From contig NZ_JAHZTD010000003.1 of the NCBI RefSeq assembly GCF_019599275.1, positions 496,001 to 560,000 of the forward strand: a DNA stretch of 64,000 nt, given 5' to 3'. Both the position numbers and the translations under genes were made by a program. This DNA is from Hymenobacter sp. HSC-4F20. GTDB taxonomy: Bacteria > Bacteroidota > Bacteroidia > Cytophagales > Hymenobacteraceae. Shown here one piece after another: positions 51,348-59,199 of this stretch. Under the pieces are notes generated by a model, which was given only the letters and a program-made list of their open reading frames with translations, was not told where the DNA came from and did no database searches. Every line of letters starts with the position of its first letter. Position 1 is the stretch's first letter.

Positions 51348-53096
51348 GTGAAGAAGTTGCTTGCCCTCCTACTGGGCTTGCTTGCCTTTCCGGCATGGGC
51401 GCAAACAGGGGTATCATCGTCTGAAACAGCGCCCTGTGACGCCGTGATACAGAAGTTTATGAGCCGCTGGAAGATTCCGGGCGCTTCCGTAGCTATTAGT
51501 CGGCAGGGAAAACTGGTGTATGCCCGCGGCTTCGGTTACGCCGATTTAGCCAAGACCCAGCCCATGACGCCTGCTACCCTGCTACGGGTGGCTAGCGTCT
51601 CGAAGCCGGTAACGTCGGTGGCTATTATGAAGCTGCTGGAGGAAGGACGCCTGAACCTGCAACACAAAGTATTCGGGGCGGACGGCTACCTCAATGATGC
51701 CTACTACACGAGTGTCATCACCGACCCGCGCATTTACGGCATCACGGTGCGGCAACTGCTGGAACACACGGCGGGTTGGAACCGGGACGCCGGGGTAGAC
51801 GGGTTCAGCAGTTCCGACCCCATTGATTTCCCGCTGCATGTGGCGCAGGTAATGCAAGTACCTAATCCGGTGGGCGACTCCACGCTGGTGCGCTACCTGC
51901 TAAGCCGGGGACTAAACTTTACCCCGGGCACCCGCTTTGCCTACTCCAACGTTGGCTACCTGGTGCTCGGCAAGATAATCGAGAAGATAACCGGGCAGCG
52001 CTACGAGGCCTGGGTCCGCCACAGCATTCTGGAGCCGGCGGGCATTCGGGAGGCTCACTTGGGGCACAACCTGCGCACGGCCAAACTGGAAAACGAGGCG
52101 GAGTACTTCTGCCCAGCTACTGGCGAGTCGTGCTACGGTACGGGTAAGAAGGTACCGTATGCGTATGGCGGGGCTAACCTGGAGGCCATGAATGCTCACG
52201 GCGGCTGGCTGTTTACAGCCCGCGACTTGGTGCGCCTGCTACTGGCCGTCGATGGCTCGCCTACCCGCCCCGATATTCTGCTACCAGCAACCCTGGACAC
52301 GATGACGGCGCCGTCGGCTGAGGCCCGGCGCTACGCCAAGGGCTGGATGGTCAGCAAGCACGGCTTATGGTGGCATACGGGCTGCCTCAACGGCTCCACC
52401 AGCCTGGTAGCCCGCACAGCCGAGGGTTACACCTGGGCCATTTTGTTTAATGCCTGCCCCAACACGACCCGCTTCTGGAACGACGTGGAAGAATTGGGCG
52501 GGAACTGCGTGAAGAGCAGTACCATGTGGCCCTCCTACGACCTGTTTCCACCCGAGCAACATGCTACCCGCCTGCGGGTGGCCCACACCAACGCCAAATC
52601 TGCTACGCTTACCTGGGCCAACGGCAACGGCACCCACCGGTTGGTAGTGCTGCGCGAGGGTGCCCCGGTGAATGCATTTCCACTGGAAGGTCAGTTGTAC
52701 GCCGGCGGCCGCACCTTCGGGCACGGCGCTAGCCTGGGGCAGGGAAATTACGTGGTAGCCGCCGGCCCAGACAGCAGCGTGCAGGTAACGGGGCTGCTGC
52801 CGGGCCGCACCTATTACGCCCGCGTGATGGAATACCGACTGAACGAGGAAGCCCGGATGCAGCCGGTCTACTCGTTCGATGGTAACCCCGAACTGCACTT
52901 TCGCCTGTCCGAGGCCGCGCCGGTGGCTAAGTCACGGCTGACCAACCGCAGCAAGGCAGTGGCCAGTAAAACCCGCCTGAAAAAGCCTGCTGCTCCCGCG
53001 GCCACCAATCCGGCCTTTCCGCCTGCACCGGCTACCGCAACACAGGCTTCTTATCTGGGCCGCTTACGCTCCTTTCTAAGCTGGCGGAAAGGGTAG
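51348..53096 (+). CDS. Secreted serine hydrolase, class C beta-lactamase-like
   Basis: A 582-aa protein with signal peptide (MKKLLALLLGLLAFPAWA, from the GTG at 51348). The penicillin-binding/beta-lactamase fold domain shows WKIPGASVAISRQGKLVYAR, the nucleophile motif SxxK in ASVSKPVT and YxN in YSNVGYLVLG. The third motif is less clear, with GLWWHTGCLNG as the probable equivalent (HTG). A C-terminal FN3-like module (about 395-530, ATLTWANGNGTHRLVVLREG, GLLPGRTYYARVMEY) and an Ala/Pro/Lys-rich tail follow. Likely a periplasmic esterase, D-peptidase or similar; true beta-lactamase activity is not implied. Confidence 0.85.
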   Translation: MKKLLALLLGLLAFPAWAQTGVSSSETAPCDAVIQKFMSRWKIPGASVAISRQGKLVYARGFGYADLAKTQPMTPATLLRVASVSKPVTSVAIMKLLEEGRLNLQHKVFGADGYLNDAYYTSVITDPRIYGITVRQLLEHTAGWNRDAGVDGFSSSDPIDFPLHVAQVMQVPNPVGDSTLVRYLLSRGLNFTPGTRFAYSNVGYLVLGKIIEKITGQRYEAWVRHSILEPAGIREAHLGHNLRTAKLENEAEYFCPATGESCYGTGKKVPYAYGGANLEAMNAHGGWLFTARDLVRLLLAVDGSPTRPDILLPATLDTMTAPSAEARRYAKGWMVSKHGLWWHTGCLNGSTSLVARTAEGYTWAILFNACPNTTRFWNDVEELGGNCVKSSTMWPSYDLFPPEQHATRLRVAHTNAKSATLTWANGNGTHRLVVLREGAPVNAFPLEGQLYAGGRTFGHGASLGQGNYVVAAGPDSSVQVTGLLPGRTYYARVMEYRLNEEARMQPVYSFDGNPELHFRLSEAAPVAKSRLTNRSKAVASKTRLKKPAAPAATNPAFPPAPATATQASYLGRLRSFLSWRKG

Positions 53097-53116
53097 CACC
53101 GTACCCAATACCGGCA

Positions 53117-53149
53117 GCAAAAAGCCCCGGCACTGCCGGGGCTTTTTGC
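53117..53149. terminator. Bidirectional terminator
   Basis: GCAAAAAGCCCCGGC (53117-53131) and its exact complement (53135-53149) around a 3-nt loop; A5 and T5 runs serve the convergent genes on both sides. Confidence 0.9.
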
Positions 53150-53162
53150 TGCACTAGCAGGA

Positions 53163-53528
53163 CTAGCTTACGTCTTCGGTCGTGCGGCGCCGCATCCAGG
53201 CGGGGCCACAGGCACCCTGCATTTTCTGGCGGAAGCGCTCCTGCTCCTCCGGCGTCAGGCCGGCCATGCGGGACTCCATCTTCTGCTTCCAGATGCGCCG
53301 CCGCCGGGCCCAGGCTCCACTGCGGCCACCACGGCCCCAGCCACCAAACAAAATACGGGAAAGCACCAGCAACCCAATGGTTTGCCAGAATGTGATAAAA
53401 GGGCCGTGAAACAGTTCAGGCACCAGCCAGTTCCACAGATTCATGGTGAGGTAGCCGGCCGCGGCCACGAACAGGCTGGCGAAGAGAATAAATTTAAGGC
53501 CGCCAAGCAGCCAGAAGGAGCGGTTCAT
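53163..53528 (-). CDS. Small membrane protein next to ECF sigma factor
   Basis: A 121-aa protein from the ATG at 53526-53528 with two hydrophobic helices (about residues 7-30 and 42-62). A Gly/Arg-rich stretch (GGWGRGGRSGAWARRRR) and a charged tail with MESRMAGLTPEEQERFRQKM follow, the latter reminiscent of CpxP/heavy-metal-sensor type helices. It lies 67 bp after the sigma-factor gene on the same strand and may be co-transcribed. A role in regulating the sigma factor is only suggested by position; no anti-sigma zinc motif is present. Confidence 0.65.
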   Translation of the reverse strand: MNRSFWLLGGLKFILFASLFVAAAGYLTMNLWNWLVPELFHGPFITFWQTIGLLVLSRILFGGWGRGGRSGAWARRRRIWKQKMESRMAGLTPEEQERFRQKMQGACGPAWMRRRTTEDVS

Positions 53529-53595
53529 GGGAAGTAGTAGCTTGCTGGGAAGAAGAGCACCGCCGACGGCAGCCAGGCTTCTTTCTATCAAATGA

Positions 53596-54198
53596 TTAAT
53601 CGGTAAACAGCTCGGTGTAGAGCGTTTGCAGGCGTTTGCGCAGGTGCTGCACGGCGTAGTGCTTGCGCGAAATCAGGGTTTTGAGCGGCGTGCCGGTTTC
53701 CTCCTCCATTTCGCGGAAGGTTTTGTCTTCCAGCTCGTGCCAGATGAATACTTGGCGCTGGGCGGCGGGTAGCTCGGCCAGCGCATCGGCTAAGGCTTCC
53801 ATCAGCGTTTCGCGGAGCAGGCGGTTTTCCGGGGCATCGTCGGCGGCAGGCAGAATGTCGGCCAGCAGCAGAGAGTTGTCCTCGTCATCATAGCCACGCA
53901 CCAACTCCTCTTCCAGCGAGGAGGGGCGCTTCCGTCGGTAGAGGTCCGTAATTTTGTTGCGCGCCACCCGAAACAGCCAGGCCGCTGCCTGCTCCACGGG
54001 CTTGAGCATACGGTAGCTCTCAACCAGTTCGGCGAAAACGTCCTGCAGTACGTCCTCCGCCTCGGTTTCATCAGGAATGCGGCGACGGATGAAGGCCAGC
54101 AGCCGGCCGCGCTGGGTGCGCACGGCTTCCTGAATTTGCAGGTCCTGGTGGCCAGCCGTCATCAGCGAAGCGTCGAGGGGTAATACGATAGGTTCCAT
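53596..54198 (-). CDS. ECF-type RNA polymerase sigma factor
   Basis: A 200-aa alternative sigma factor. Region 2 is visible as EAEDVLQDVFAELVESYR with AAAWLFRVARNKITDLYRRK (about residues 46-90). Region 4 is LPAAQRQVFIWHELEDKTFR and EMEEETGTPLKTLISRKHYA (about 140-185), with an acidic linker between. It would redirect RNA polymerase to a small regulon. The neighbouring membrane protein may be its partner. No classical anti-sigma gene is seen. Confidence 0.9.
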   Translation of the reverse strand: MEPIVLPLDASLMTAGHQDLQIQEAVRTQRGRLLAFIRRRIPDETEAEDVLQDVFAELVESYRMLKPVEQAAAWLFRVARNKITDLYRRKRPSSLEEELVRGYDDEDNSLLLADILPAADDAPENRLLRETLMEALADALAELPAAQRQVFIWHELEDKTFREMEEETGTPLKTLISRKHYAVQHLRKRLQTLYTELFTD

Positions 54199-54420
54199 TC
54201 TGCTCCGACAGACGCGGGAGCAGGTAAAATACTTTAGGCTAGGTAGAAATTATTTCGGAACCGGCTCCCTACCTGTCATCCCGATTGGAGGCGAAGCATC
54301 CTATGCGAATGCTCCCCAGGGCCCGAGGCAGATTCCAGCTGGCACCTCAGGGGTTACCCACCTTATATGCAGGGGTCTGTCCTCTCGCCCGGAAGCATAA
54401 GGAAACCGCCAGCAGCAGGA

Positions 54421-54882
54421 TTATACGAAATGGTACAGGAAGGTGATGACGCCCGTGTAGGCGGGCTTGCGGCTGCCTTCTACTTCTAGGGTTACCTCAA
54501 TGCGCGCCTTGGCAATGCCGCGTAGGTCCTTCACCGATAACAGCTTAGCCCGGAGCCGCACCTGGCTGTCGACGGTCACAGCTTGGTTGAAGCGCAGGCT
54601 TTCAATTTCGTAGTTCACCTGCATCTTCAGATTCTCAATGGTTATAATCTGGCTCCACAGGTAGGGCAGCAGCGACACGGTGAGGTAGCCGTGGGCAATG
54701 GTAGCTCCGAAGGGCGACTCCGTACCGGCCCGCTCTGCGTCGAGGTGAATCCACTGGAAATCGAGGGTAGCGGCCGCGAACTGGTTGATTTGCTCCTGCG
54801 TGATAATGTGGTAGGCCGAAACGCCCAGTTCCTGGGCTTCGTACTGTTGCAGGTCGGTGAGGCTGCTGATGGTGAGGCTCAT
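54421..54882 (-). CDS. MaoC-like enoyl-CoA hydratase
   Basis: A 153-aa hot-dog-fold protein of the (R)-specific enoyl-CoA hydratase type. The catalytic Asp/His pair is in LDFQWIHLD (DxxxxH), followed by SPFGATIAHGYLTVSLLPYL with the conserved Gly-rich hydratase motif. Usual family length. Predicted to hydrate trans-2-enoyl-CoA in fatty-acid metabolism. On the minus strand upstream, TACCTTCG at 54911-54918 is one base off a TANNTTTG promoter element. Confidence 0.88.
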   Translation of the reverse strand: MSLTISSLTDLQQYEAQELGVSAYHIITQEQINQFAAATLDFQWIHLDAERAGTESPFGATIAHGYLTVSLLPYLWSQIITIENLKMQVNYEIESLRFNQAVTVDSQVRLRAKLLSVKDLRGIAKARIEVTLEVEGSRKPAYTGVITFLYHFV

Positions 54883-55082
54883 GGCGGAGGTAAGAGTGAG
54901 AGTTGGTGGGCGAAGGTACGGCGACTAGGCCGATACGGGTACTGTGGCCTCTGCCCGGCTGGGCCACCGCCGCGCGGTCGGCGTTTTCCTACCTACCTGC
55001 CTTGCCCCGCCTGAGCGAATCATCGTCTTACCGCCCGCGGGAAACGGGTGCATTTTGCCGTGGCGTTTTCCGATTTTCAGGA

Positions 55083-55090
55083 TACCTTTG
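55083..55090 (+). promoter_or_regulatory. Candidate -7 element TACCTTTG for nuoKLMN
   Basis: TACCTTTG, the same octamer as at the nuoA promoter, lies 64 bases before nuoK. The -33 element is not clear (a TTTG lies 25 bases upstream instead of 19). It suggests independent transcription of nuoKLMN. Confidence 0.5.
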
Positions 55091-55153
55091 CCGGCTAGTG
55101 TCCCGGACCTCCTCCGTGAGGAAGGGCATTCTTTTCGCCGTCAGCTCTACCGC

Positions 55154-55486
55154 ATGGACCAGAACATACCGCAGGTTATCCAAACGGTTCCTCTCCAGTA
55201 TTACGTTTTCTTCGCCGCTGCCCTCTTCAGCATTGGCGTGCTCGGAGTTCTTACCCGACGTAATGCCATCATTATCTTTATGTGCGTGGAGCTGATGCTC
55301 AACGCCGTAAACGTCCTACTGACGGCTTTCTCCGCCTACCGCGCCGACGCGAACGGACAGATATTCGTGTTTTTCATCATGGCTGTTGCCGCCGCCGAAG
55401 TGGCCGTGGGCTTGGCCATTATCGTGATGATCTACCGCAACCTGCAGAACACCGACGTCAATCTGTTGAACCGCCTGAAGTTCTAG
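55154..55486 (+). CDS. nuoK: NADH-quinone oxidoreductase subunit K
   Basis: A 110-aa membrane subunit with three helices. MCVELMLNAVNVLLTAFSAY contains the conserved Glu of the proton path, and FFIMAVAAAEVAVGLAIIVM the second one. The ATG at 55154 (MDQNIPQVIQTVPLQYYVFF) is chosen over the long open frame from 54944, which has no similarity. It starts the second block of the complex I genes, downstream of divergent maoC. Confidence 0.95.
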   Translation: MDQNIPQVIQTVPLQYYVFFAAALFSIGVLGVLTRRNAIIIFMCVELMLNAVNVLLTAFSAYRADANGQIFVFFIMAVAAAEVAVGLAIIVMIYRNLQNTDVNLLNRLKF

Positions 55487-55498
55487 TTTTTCCTGTCC

Positions 55499-55579
55499 TC
55501 CGGAGCGCAGCGAAGGACCTCTACCGCGTAGCTAGGGGTAGTCATTACCCTCGGCAGAGGTCCTTCGCTGCGCTCCGGA
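55499..55579. repeat. Perfect 24-bp inverted repeat between nuoK and nuoL
   Basis: TCCGGAGCGCAGCGAAGGAC plus CTCT (55499-55522) and the exact complement at 55556-55579 are separated by 33 bp. Outer TGTC..GACA extends it partly. It is a REP/MITE-like palindrome within the operon; a related TGTCATCC-type fragment lies at about 54277. Confidence 0.8.
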
Positions 55580-55608
55580 TGACAAACGCGCTTCTGCATC
55601 CCTGATTT

Positions 55609-57555
55609 ATGCAAGAACAAGTAATACCCGCTGCCGGCGCCCCGTACCCCACGCTGCTGTACGTACTGATTCCGCTGTTGCCGTTTCTGGGCTTTCTGAT
55701 CAACGGGCTGCTGAACCGGCGCCTATCGGGTACGGTAGCCGGCCTGATTGGCTCGGCCGCGGTGCTGGGCTCGTTTCTGATTTCGGCCACGCTGTTCGCC
55801 ACCTTCCAGTACCCCTACACGGTCACCCTGTTCGAGTGGATTCGCGTAGGCTCCCTGCAGATTCCCTTCTCCTACCAGATTGACCAGCTAAGCCTGATTA
55901 TGCTGCTGCTGGTAACGGGTGTGGGTTTCCTGATTCATGTCTACAGCATCGGGTACATGCACCACGACGAGAACGTGGGCAAGTTTTTTAGCTTCCTGAA
56001 CCTGTTCGTGTTCAGCATGCTGGTGCTGGTGCTAGGGGCCAATTTCGTGATTCTGTTTATTGGCTGGGAAGGCGTGGGCCTGTGCTCCTACCTGCTCATC
56101 GGCTTCTGGAACAAGAATACCAGCTACAACAACGCCGCCAAGAAAGCCTTCATTATTAACCGCGTTGGCGACCTGGGCTTCCTGCTCGGCATCTTCCTGA
56201 TTTACCTCACTTTCGACTCGGTGCAGTACGCCGAGGTGTTTCAAAAGGCCAGCACCTTGCAGATTGGAACGGGGGTAGTAACGGCCATTACCCTGCTGCT
56301 CTTCGTGGGCGCCACCGGTAAATCGGCCCAGCTGCCGCTTTACACTTGGCTGCCCGACGCCATGGCCGGTCCTACCCCGGTTTCGGCCCTGATTCACGCC
56401 GCCACCATGGTAACAGCGGGCATCTACATGATACTCCGCGCCAACGTACTGTTCACCCTAGCCCCCGATACACTGGAGGTTATTGCCATCATCGGTGGCG
56501 CTACGGCTTTGTTTGCCGCTACCATTGGCCTGGCCCAAAACGATATTAAGAAGGTGCTGGCTTACTCTACCGTTTCGCAGCTGGGCTATATGTTCCTGGC
56601 CCTGGGCGTGATGGGTTACAGCACTTCCCTGTTCCACGTGCTGACCCACGCCTTCTTTAAGGCCCTGATGTTCCTGGGTGCGGGCTCCGTGATTCACGCC
56701 ATGAGCAACGAGCAGGACATGCGCCGCATGGGCGGCCTGCGCAAAGCCCTGCCCATCACGTTCATCACCTTCCTGGTGGGCTGCCTGGCCATTGCCGGCA
56801 TCCCACCCTTCGCGGGCTTTTTCTCTAAAGATGAAATCCTGCTGCACGTGTACCAGCACAGCAAAGTGCTGTACGCGGTAGGGTTGTTCACGGCTTTCCT
56901 GACGGCCTTCTACATGTTCCGTCTGCTGTTCCTAACCTTCTTCGGCGAGTTCCGGGGCACCGAGGAGCAGAAGCATCATCTGCACGAGTCGCCCGCTTCC
57001 ATGACTCTGCCCCTCATTGTGCTGGCCATCTTGGCCGCCGTGGGTGGCTTCATGAACGCGCCCTTTTTCCTGGGCGAAGAAAACGCCTTCCTCTCCAACT
57101 ACCTCGCGCCCCTGTTCACCTACTCCCGGAAGCTGAACCCCGAAGCATTTGGCCTGGAGGTTGACCACGCTACCGAACTCATGCTCATCGGCCTGTCAGT
57201 AGGCGCGGGTGTACTGGGTATTGTGTTTGCCTACGTGCAGTACGTGAGCCGCGGCGTACGCCCGGCCGAGGACGAAGCGCACCGTTCGGCTCCCGAGAAC
57301 CTGGTGTACCACAAGTACTACGTTGATGAGCTGTACAACGCCCTGTTCGTGCGTCCCATCATGGGCCTTTCGCGTGGCCTCTACCGCTTCGTGGAAAACG
57401 GCATCATCGACCCGGTAGTAAATGGCCTCGGCCGCCTGACCATGGGTGGCGGGCAGCTGCTACGCTACGTGCAAACCGGCTCCGTGGAGACCTACCTGAT
57501 TCTGATGGTAGTGGGCATCGTGCTGGTGCTGGCCCTGAATTACTTTCGCTTCTAA
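55609..57555 (+). CDS. nuoL: NADH-quinone oxidoreductase subunit L
   Basis: A 648-aa antiporter-like subunit, the distal proton pump of complex I, with about 16 helices. Typical segments: FSYQIDQLSLIMLLLVTGVG, LFIGWEGVGLCSYLLIGFW, TGKSAQLPLYTWLPDAMAGP (Lys of helix 7), STVSQLGYMFLALGVMGY and FFSKDEILLHVYQHSK. The C-terminal lateral helix and final anchor helix (VETYLILMVVGIVLVLALNY) are present. It lies 122 bp after nuoK because of the inverted repeat. Confidence 0.97.
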   Translation: MQEQVIPAAGAPYPTLLYVLIPLLPFLGFLINGLLNRRLSGTVAGLIGSAAVLGSFLISATLFATFQYPYTVTLFEWIRVGSLQIPFSYQIDQLSLIMLLLVTGVGFLIHVYSIGYMHHDENVGKFFSFLNLFVFSMLVLVLGANFVILFIGWEGVGLCSYLLIGFWNKNTSYNNAAKKAFIINRVGDLGFLLGIFLIYLTFDSVQYAEVFQKASTLQIGTGVVTAITLLLFVGATGKSAQLPLYTWLPDAMAGPTPVSALIHAATMVTAGIYMILRANVLFTLAPDTLEVIAIIGGATALFAATIGLAQNDIKKVLAYSTVSQLGYMFLALGVMGYSTSLFHVLTHAFFKALMFLGAGSVIHAMSNEQDMRRMGGLRKALPITFITFLVGCLAIAGIPPFAGFFSKDEILLHVYQHSKVLYAVGLFTAFLTAFYMFRLLFLTFFGEFRGTEEQKHHLHESPASMTLPLIVLAILAAVGGFMNAPFFLGEENAFLSNYLAPLFTYSRKLNPEAFGLEVDHATELMLIGLSVGAGVLGIVFAYVQYVSRGVRPAEDEAHRSAPENLVYHKYYVDELYNALFVRPIMGLSRGLYRFVENGIIDPVVNGLGRLTMGGGQLLRYVQTGSVETYLILMVVGIVLVLALNYFRF

Positions 57556-57614
57556 TTCTCTCTGACGGGTGAGGCCGGCGTTTTGCCGTGGCTTCACCTG
57601 CACCCAGATAACGT

Positions 57615-59084
57615 ATGCTAACTGTCTTACTGCTTCTCTGGCCCGTGGCGGCCGCCCTGCTGCTGCACTTCTTCAAAGGCGGCGCTGCCCGGGTGGCAGC
57701 GTTTGGCGCGGCGCTGGTTGAACTTGTGCTGGCGGCCTACGCGGCCTTCGCCTTCAACCCCAACAACGCCGGGCAATTCTCCCTGAACCTGCCCTGGATT
57801 TCCTCCGCCGGTATCAGTTTCCACGTGGGCATGGATGGCCTGAGCCTGCTGCTGGTGCTACTGACAGCTTTCCTGGTGCCCATCATTCTGCTGGCCGCGT
57901 TCCGCCGCAACTTCGAGAACGAAGGCGTTTTCTACGCCCTGGTGCTGTTCATGGAAACCGGCCTGATTGGCGTGTTCACCGCCCAAGATGCCTTCCTGTT
58001 CTACTTCATGTGGGAGGTGGCCCTAATTCCGATTTACTTCCTGGCCGGCGTGTGGGGCGGCGTAAATCGGGCGAAAGTCACGTTCAAGTTTTTCCTCTAC
58101 ACCATCGTCGGCTCACTGTTCATGCTGGCCGGCTTTGTGTACCTCTACTTCCAGACTGGGGCTTCGGCCGATGGTCTGGCAGCGCACAACTCCAGCCTGG
58201 CCGCCTTTTACAACCTAAACCTGCCGGCCGAAACGCAGATGTGGTTGTTCTGGCTGATTTTTGCGGCTTTTGCCGTGAAGATGCCCATCTTCCCTTTCCA
58301 CACCTGGCAGCCCGACACCTACACCGAGGCTCCGGCCCCGGCAACCATGCTGCTCTCAGGCATCATGCTGAAAATGGGCATCTATGGCTGCATGCGCTGG
58401 CTGCTGCCGGTAGTGCCCCTGGGCGTGGACCGGTGGCAGAATCTGGTGCTGATTCTGGCTGTTATTGGCATCATCTACGGGGCCATTATTGCCATCCGTC
58501 AGCAAGACGTGAAGCGGCTGATTGCTTATTCCTCCCTCTCCCACGTAGGCCTGATGATTGCCGGCGTGTTCTCCCTAACCCAAATTGGCTTGCAGGGAGC
58601 CAGCATTCAGATGCTGGCTCACGGGGTGAACGTGGTGGGTATGTTCTTCATCGCCGACGCCATTGAGCGCCGCACCGGTACCCGCACTATTGCTGACCTA
58701 GGCGGCCTCACCCGCCAGGCACCGGTACTGACCGTGTGCTTCCTGGTGCTGCTGCTGGGTACAGTAGCCCTGCCGCTCACTAACGGGTTCGTGGGCGAAT
58801 TCCTGCTGCTGGAAGGCGTATTCGAGTATAACGCCTGGATGGGTGCCGTAGCCGGCGTAACCATCATTCTGGGCGCGGTGTACTTGCTGCGTATGTTTCA
58901 GCGCGTAATGCTGGGCCCGGATTCATCGTTTACCGCCACGTTCACCGACCTAACCGGCGCTGAGCTGGCCTTGCTAGTACCGCTTCTCGTGCTGGTCTTC
59001 TGGATTGGCTTGTTCCCAAACACCTTCCTGCAGTTGTCGGAAGGTAGCGTGTTAAATATTCTCAGCGAGGTAGTAAAGCGCTAA
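57615..59084 (+). CDS. nuoM: NADH-quinone oxidoreductase subunit M
   Basis: A 489-aa antiporter-like proton-pumping subunit with about 14 helices. Landmarks: SFHVGMDGLSLLLVLLTAFL, FMWEVALIPIYFLAGVWGG (with the conserved helix-5 Glu), FAVKMPIFPFHTWQPDTYTE (helix-7 Lys) and VKRLIAYSSLSHVGLMIAGV. Starts 60 bp after nuoL. The following junction to nuoN has an imperfect 29-bp inverted repeat. Confidence 0.97.
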   Translation: MLTVLLLLWPVAAALLLHFFKGGAARVAAFGAALVELVLAAYAAFAFNPNNAGQFSLNLPWISSAGISFHVGMDGLSLLLVLLTAFLVPIILLAAFRRNFENEGVFYALVLFMETGLIGVFTAQDAFLFYFMWEVALIPIYFLAGVWGGVNRAKVTFKFFLYTIVGSLFMLAGFVYLYFQTGASADGLAAHNSSLAAFYNLNLPAETQMWLFWLIFAAFAVKMPIFPFHTWQPDTYTEAPAPATMLLSGIMLKMGIYGCMRWLLPVVPLGVDRWQNLVLILAVIGIIYGAIIAIRQQDVKRLIAYSSLSHVGLMIAGVFSLTQIGLQGASIQMLAHGVNVVGMFFIADAIERRTGTRTIADLGGLTRQAPVLTVCFLVLLLGTVALPLTNGFVGEFLLLEGVFEYNAWMGAVAGVTIILGAVYLLRMFQRVMLGPDSSFTATFTDLTGAELALLVPLLVLVFWIGLFPNTFLQLSEGSVLNILSEVVKR

Positions 59085-59088
59085 CCTA

Positions 59089-59186
59089 TAGCGCGGAGCT
59101 CCAGCCTCGCGCATCGTCTGCACCGTCATAACGATTATCGTTCGACGACTTCGTTCAACGATACGCGAAGCTGGAGCTTCGCGCTA
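59089..59186. repeat. Imperfect 29-bp inverted repeat between nuoM and nuoN
   Basis: Arms at 59089-59117 and 59158-59186 match in 26 of 29 positions. Between them lie smaller palindromes, for example ACGATTATCGT. It fills almost all of the 115-bp nuoM-nuoN gap. Confidence 0.7.
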
Positions 59187-59199
59187 CCATCAGCCGACA

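Noticed and set aside
51348-53096. Calling the serine hydrolase a true class C beta-lactamase
   Set aside because: SxxK and YxN are present, but the third motif is atypical and an FN3-like module follows, so a more general serine hydrolase is the safer call.
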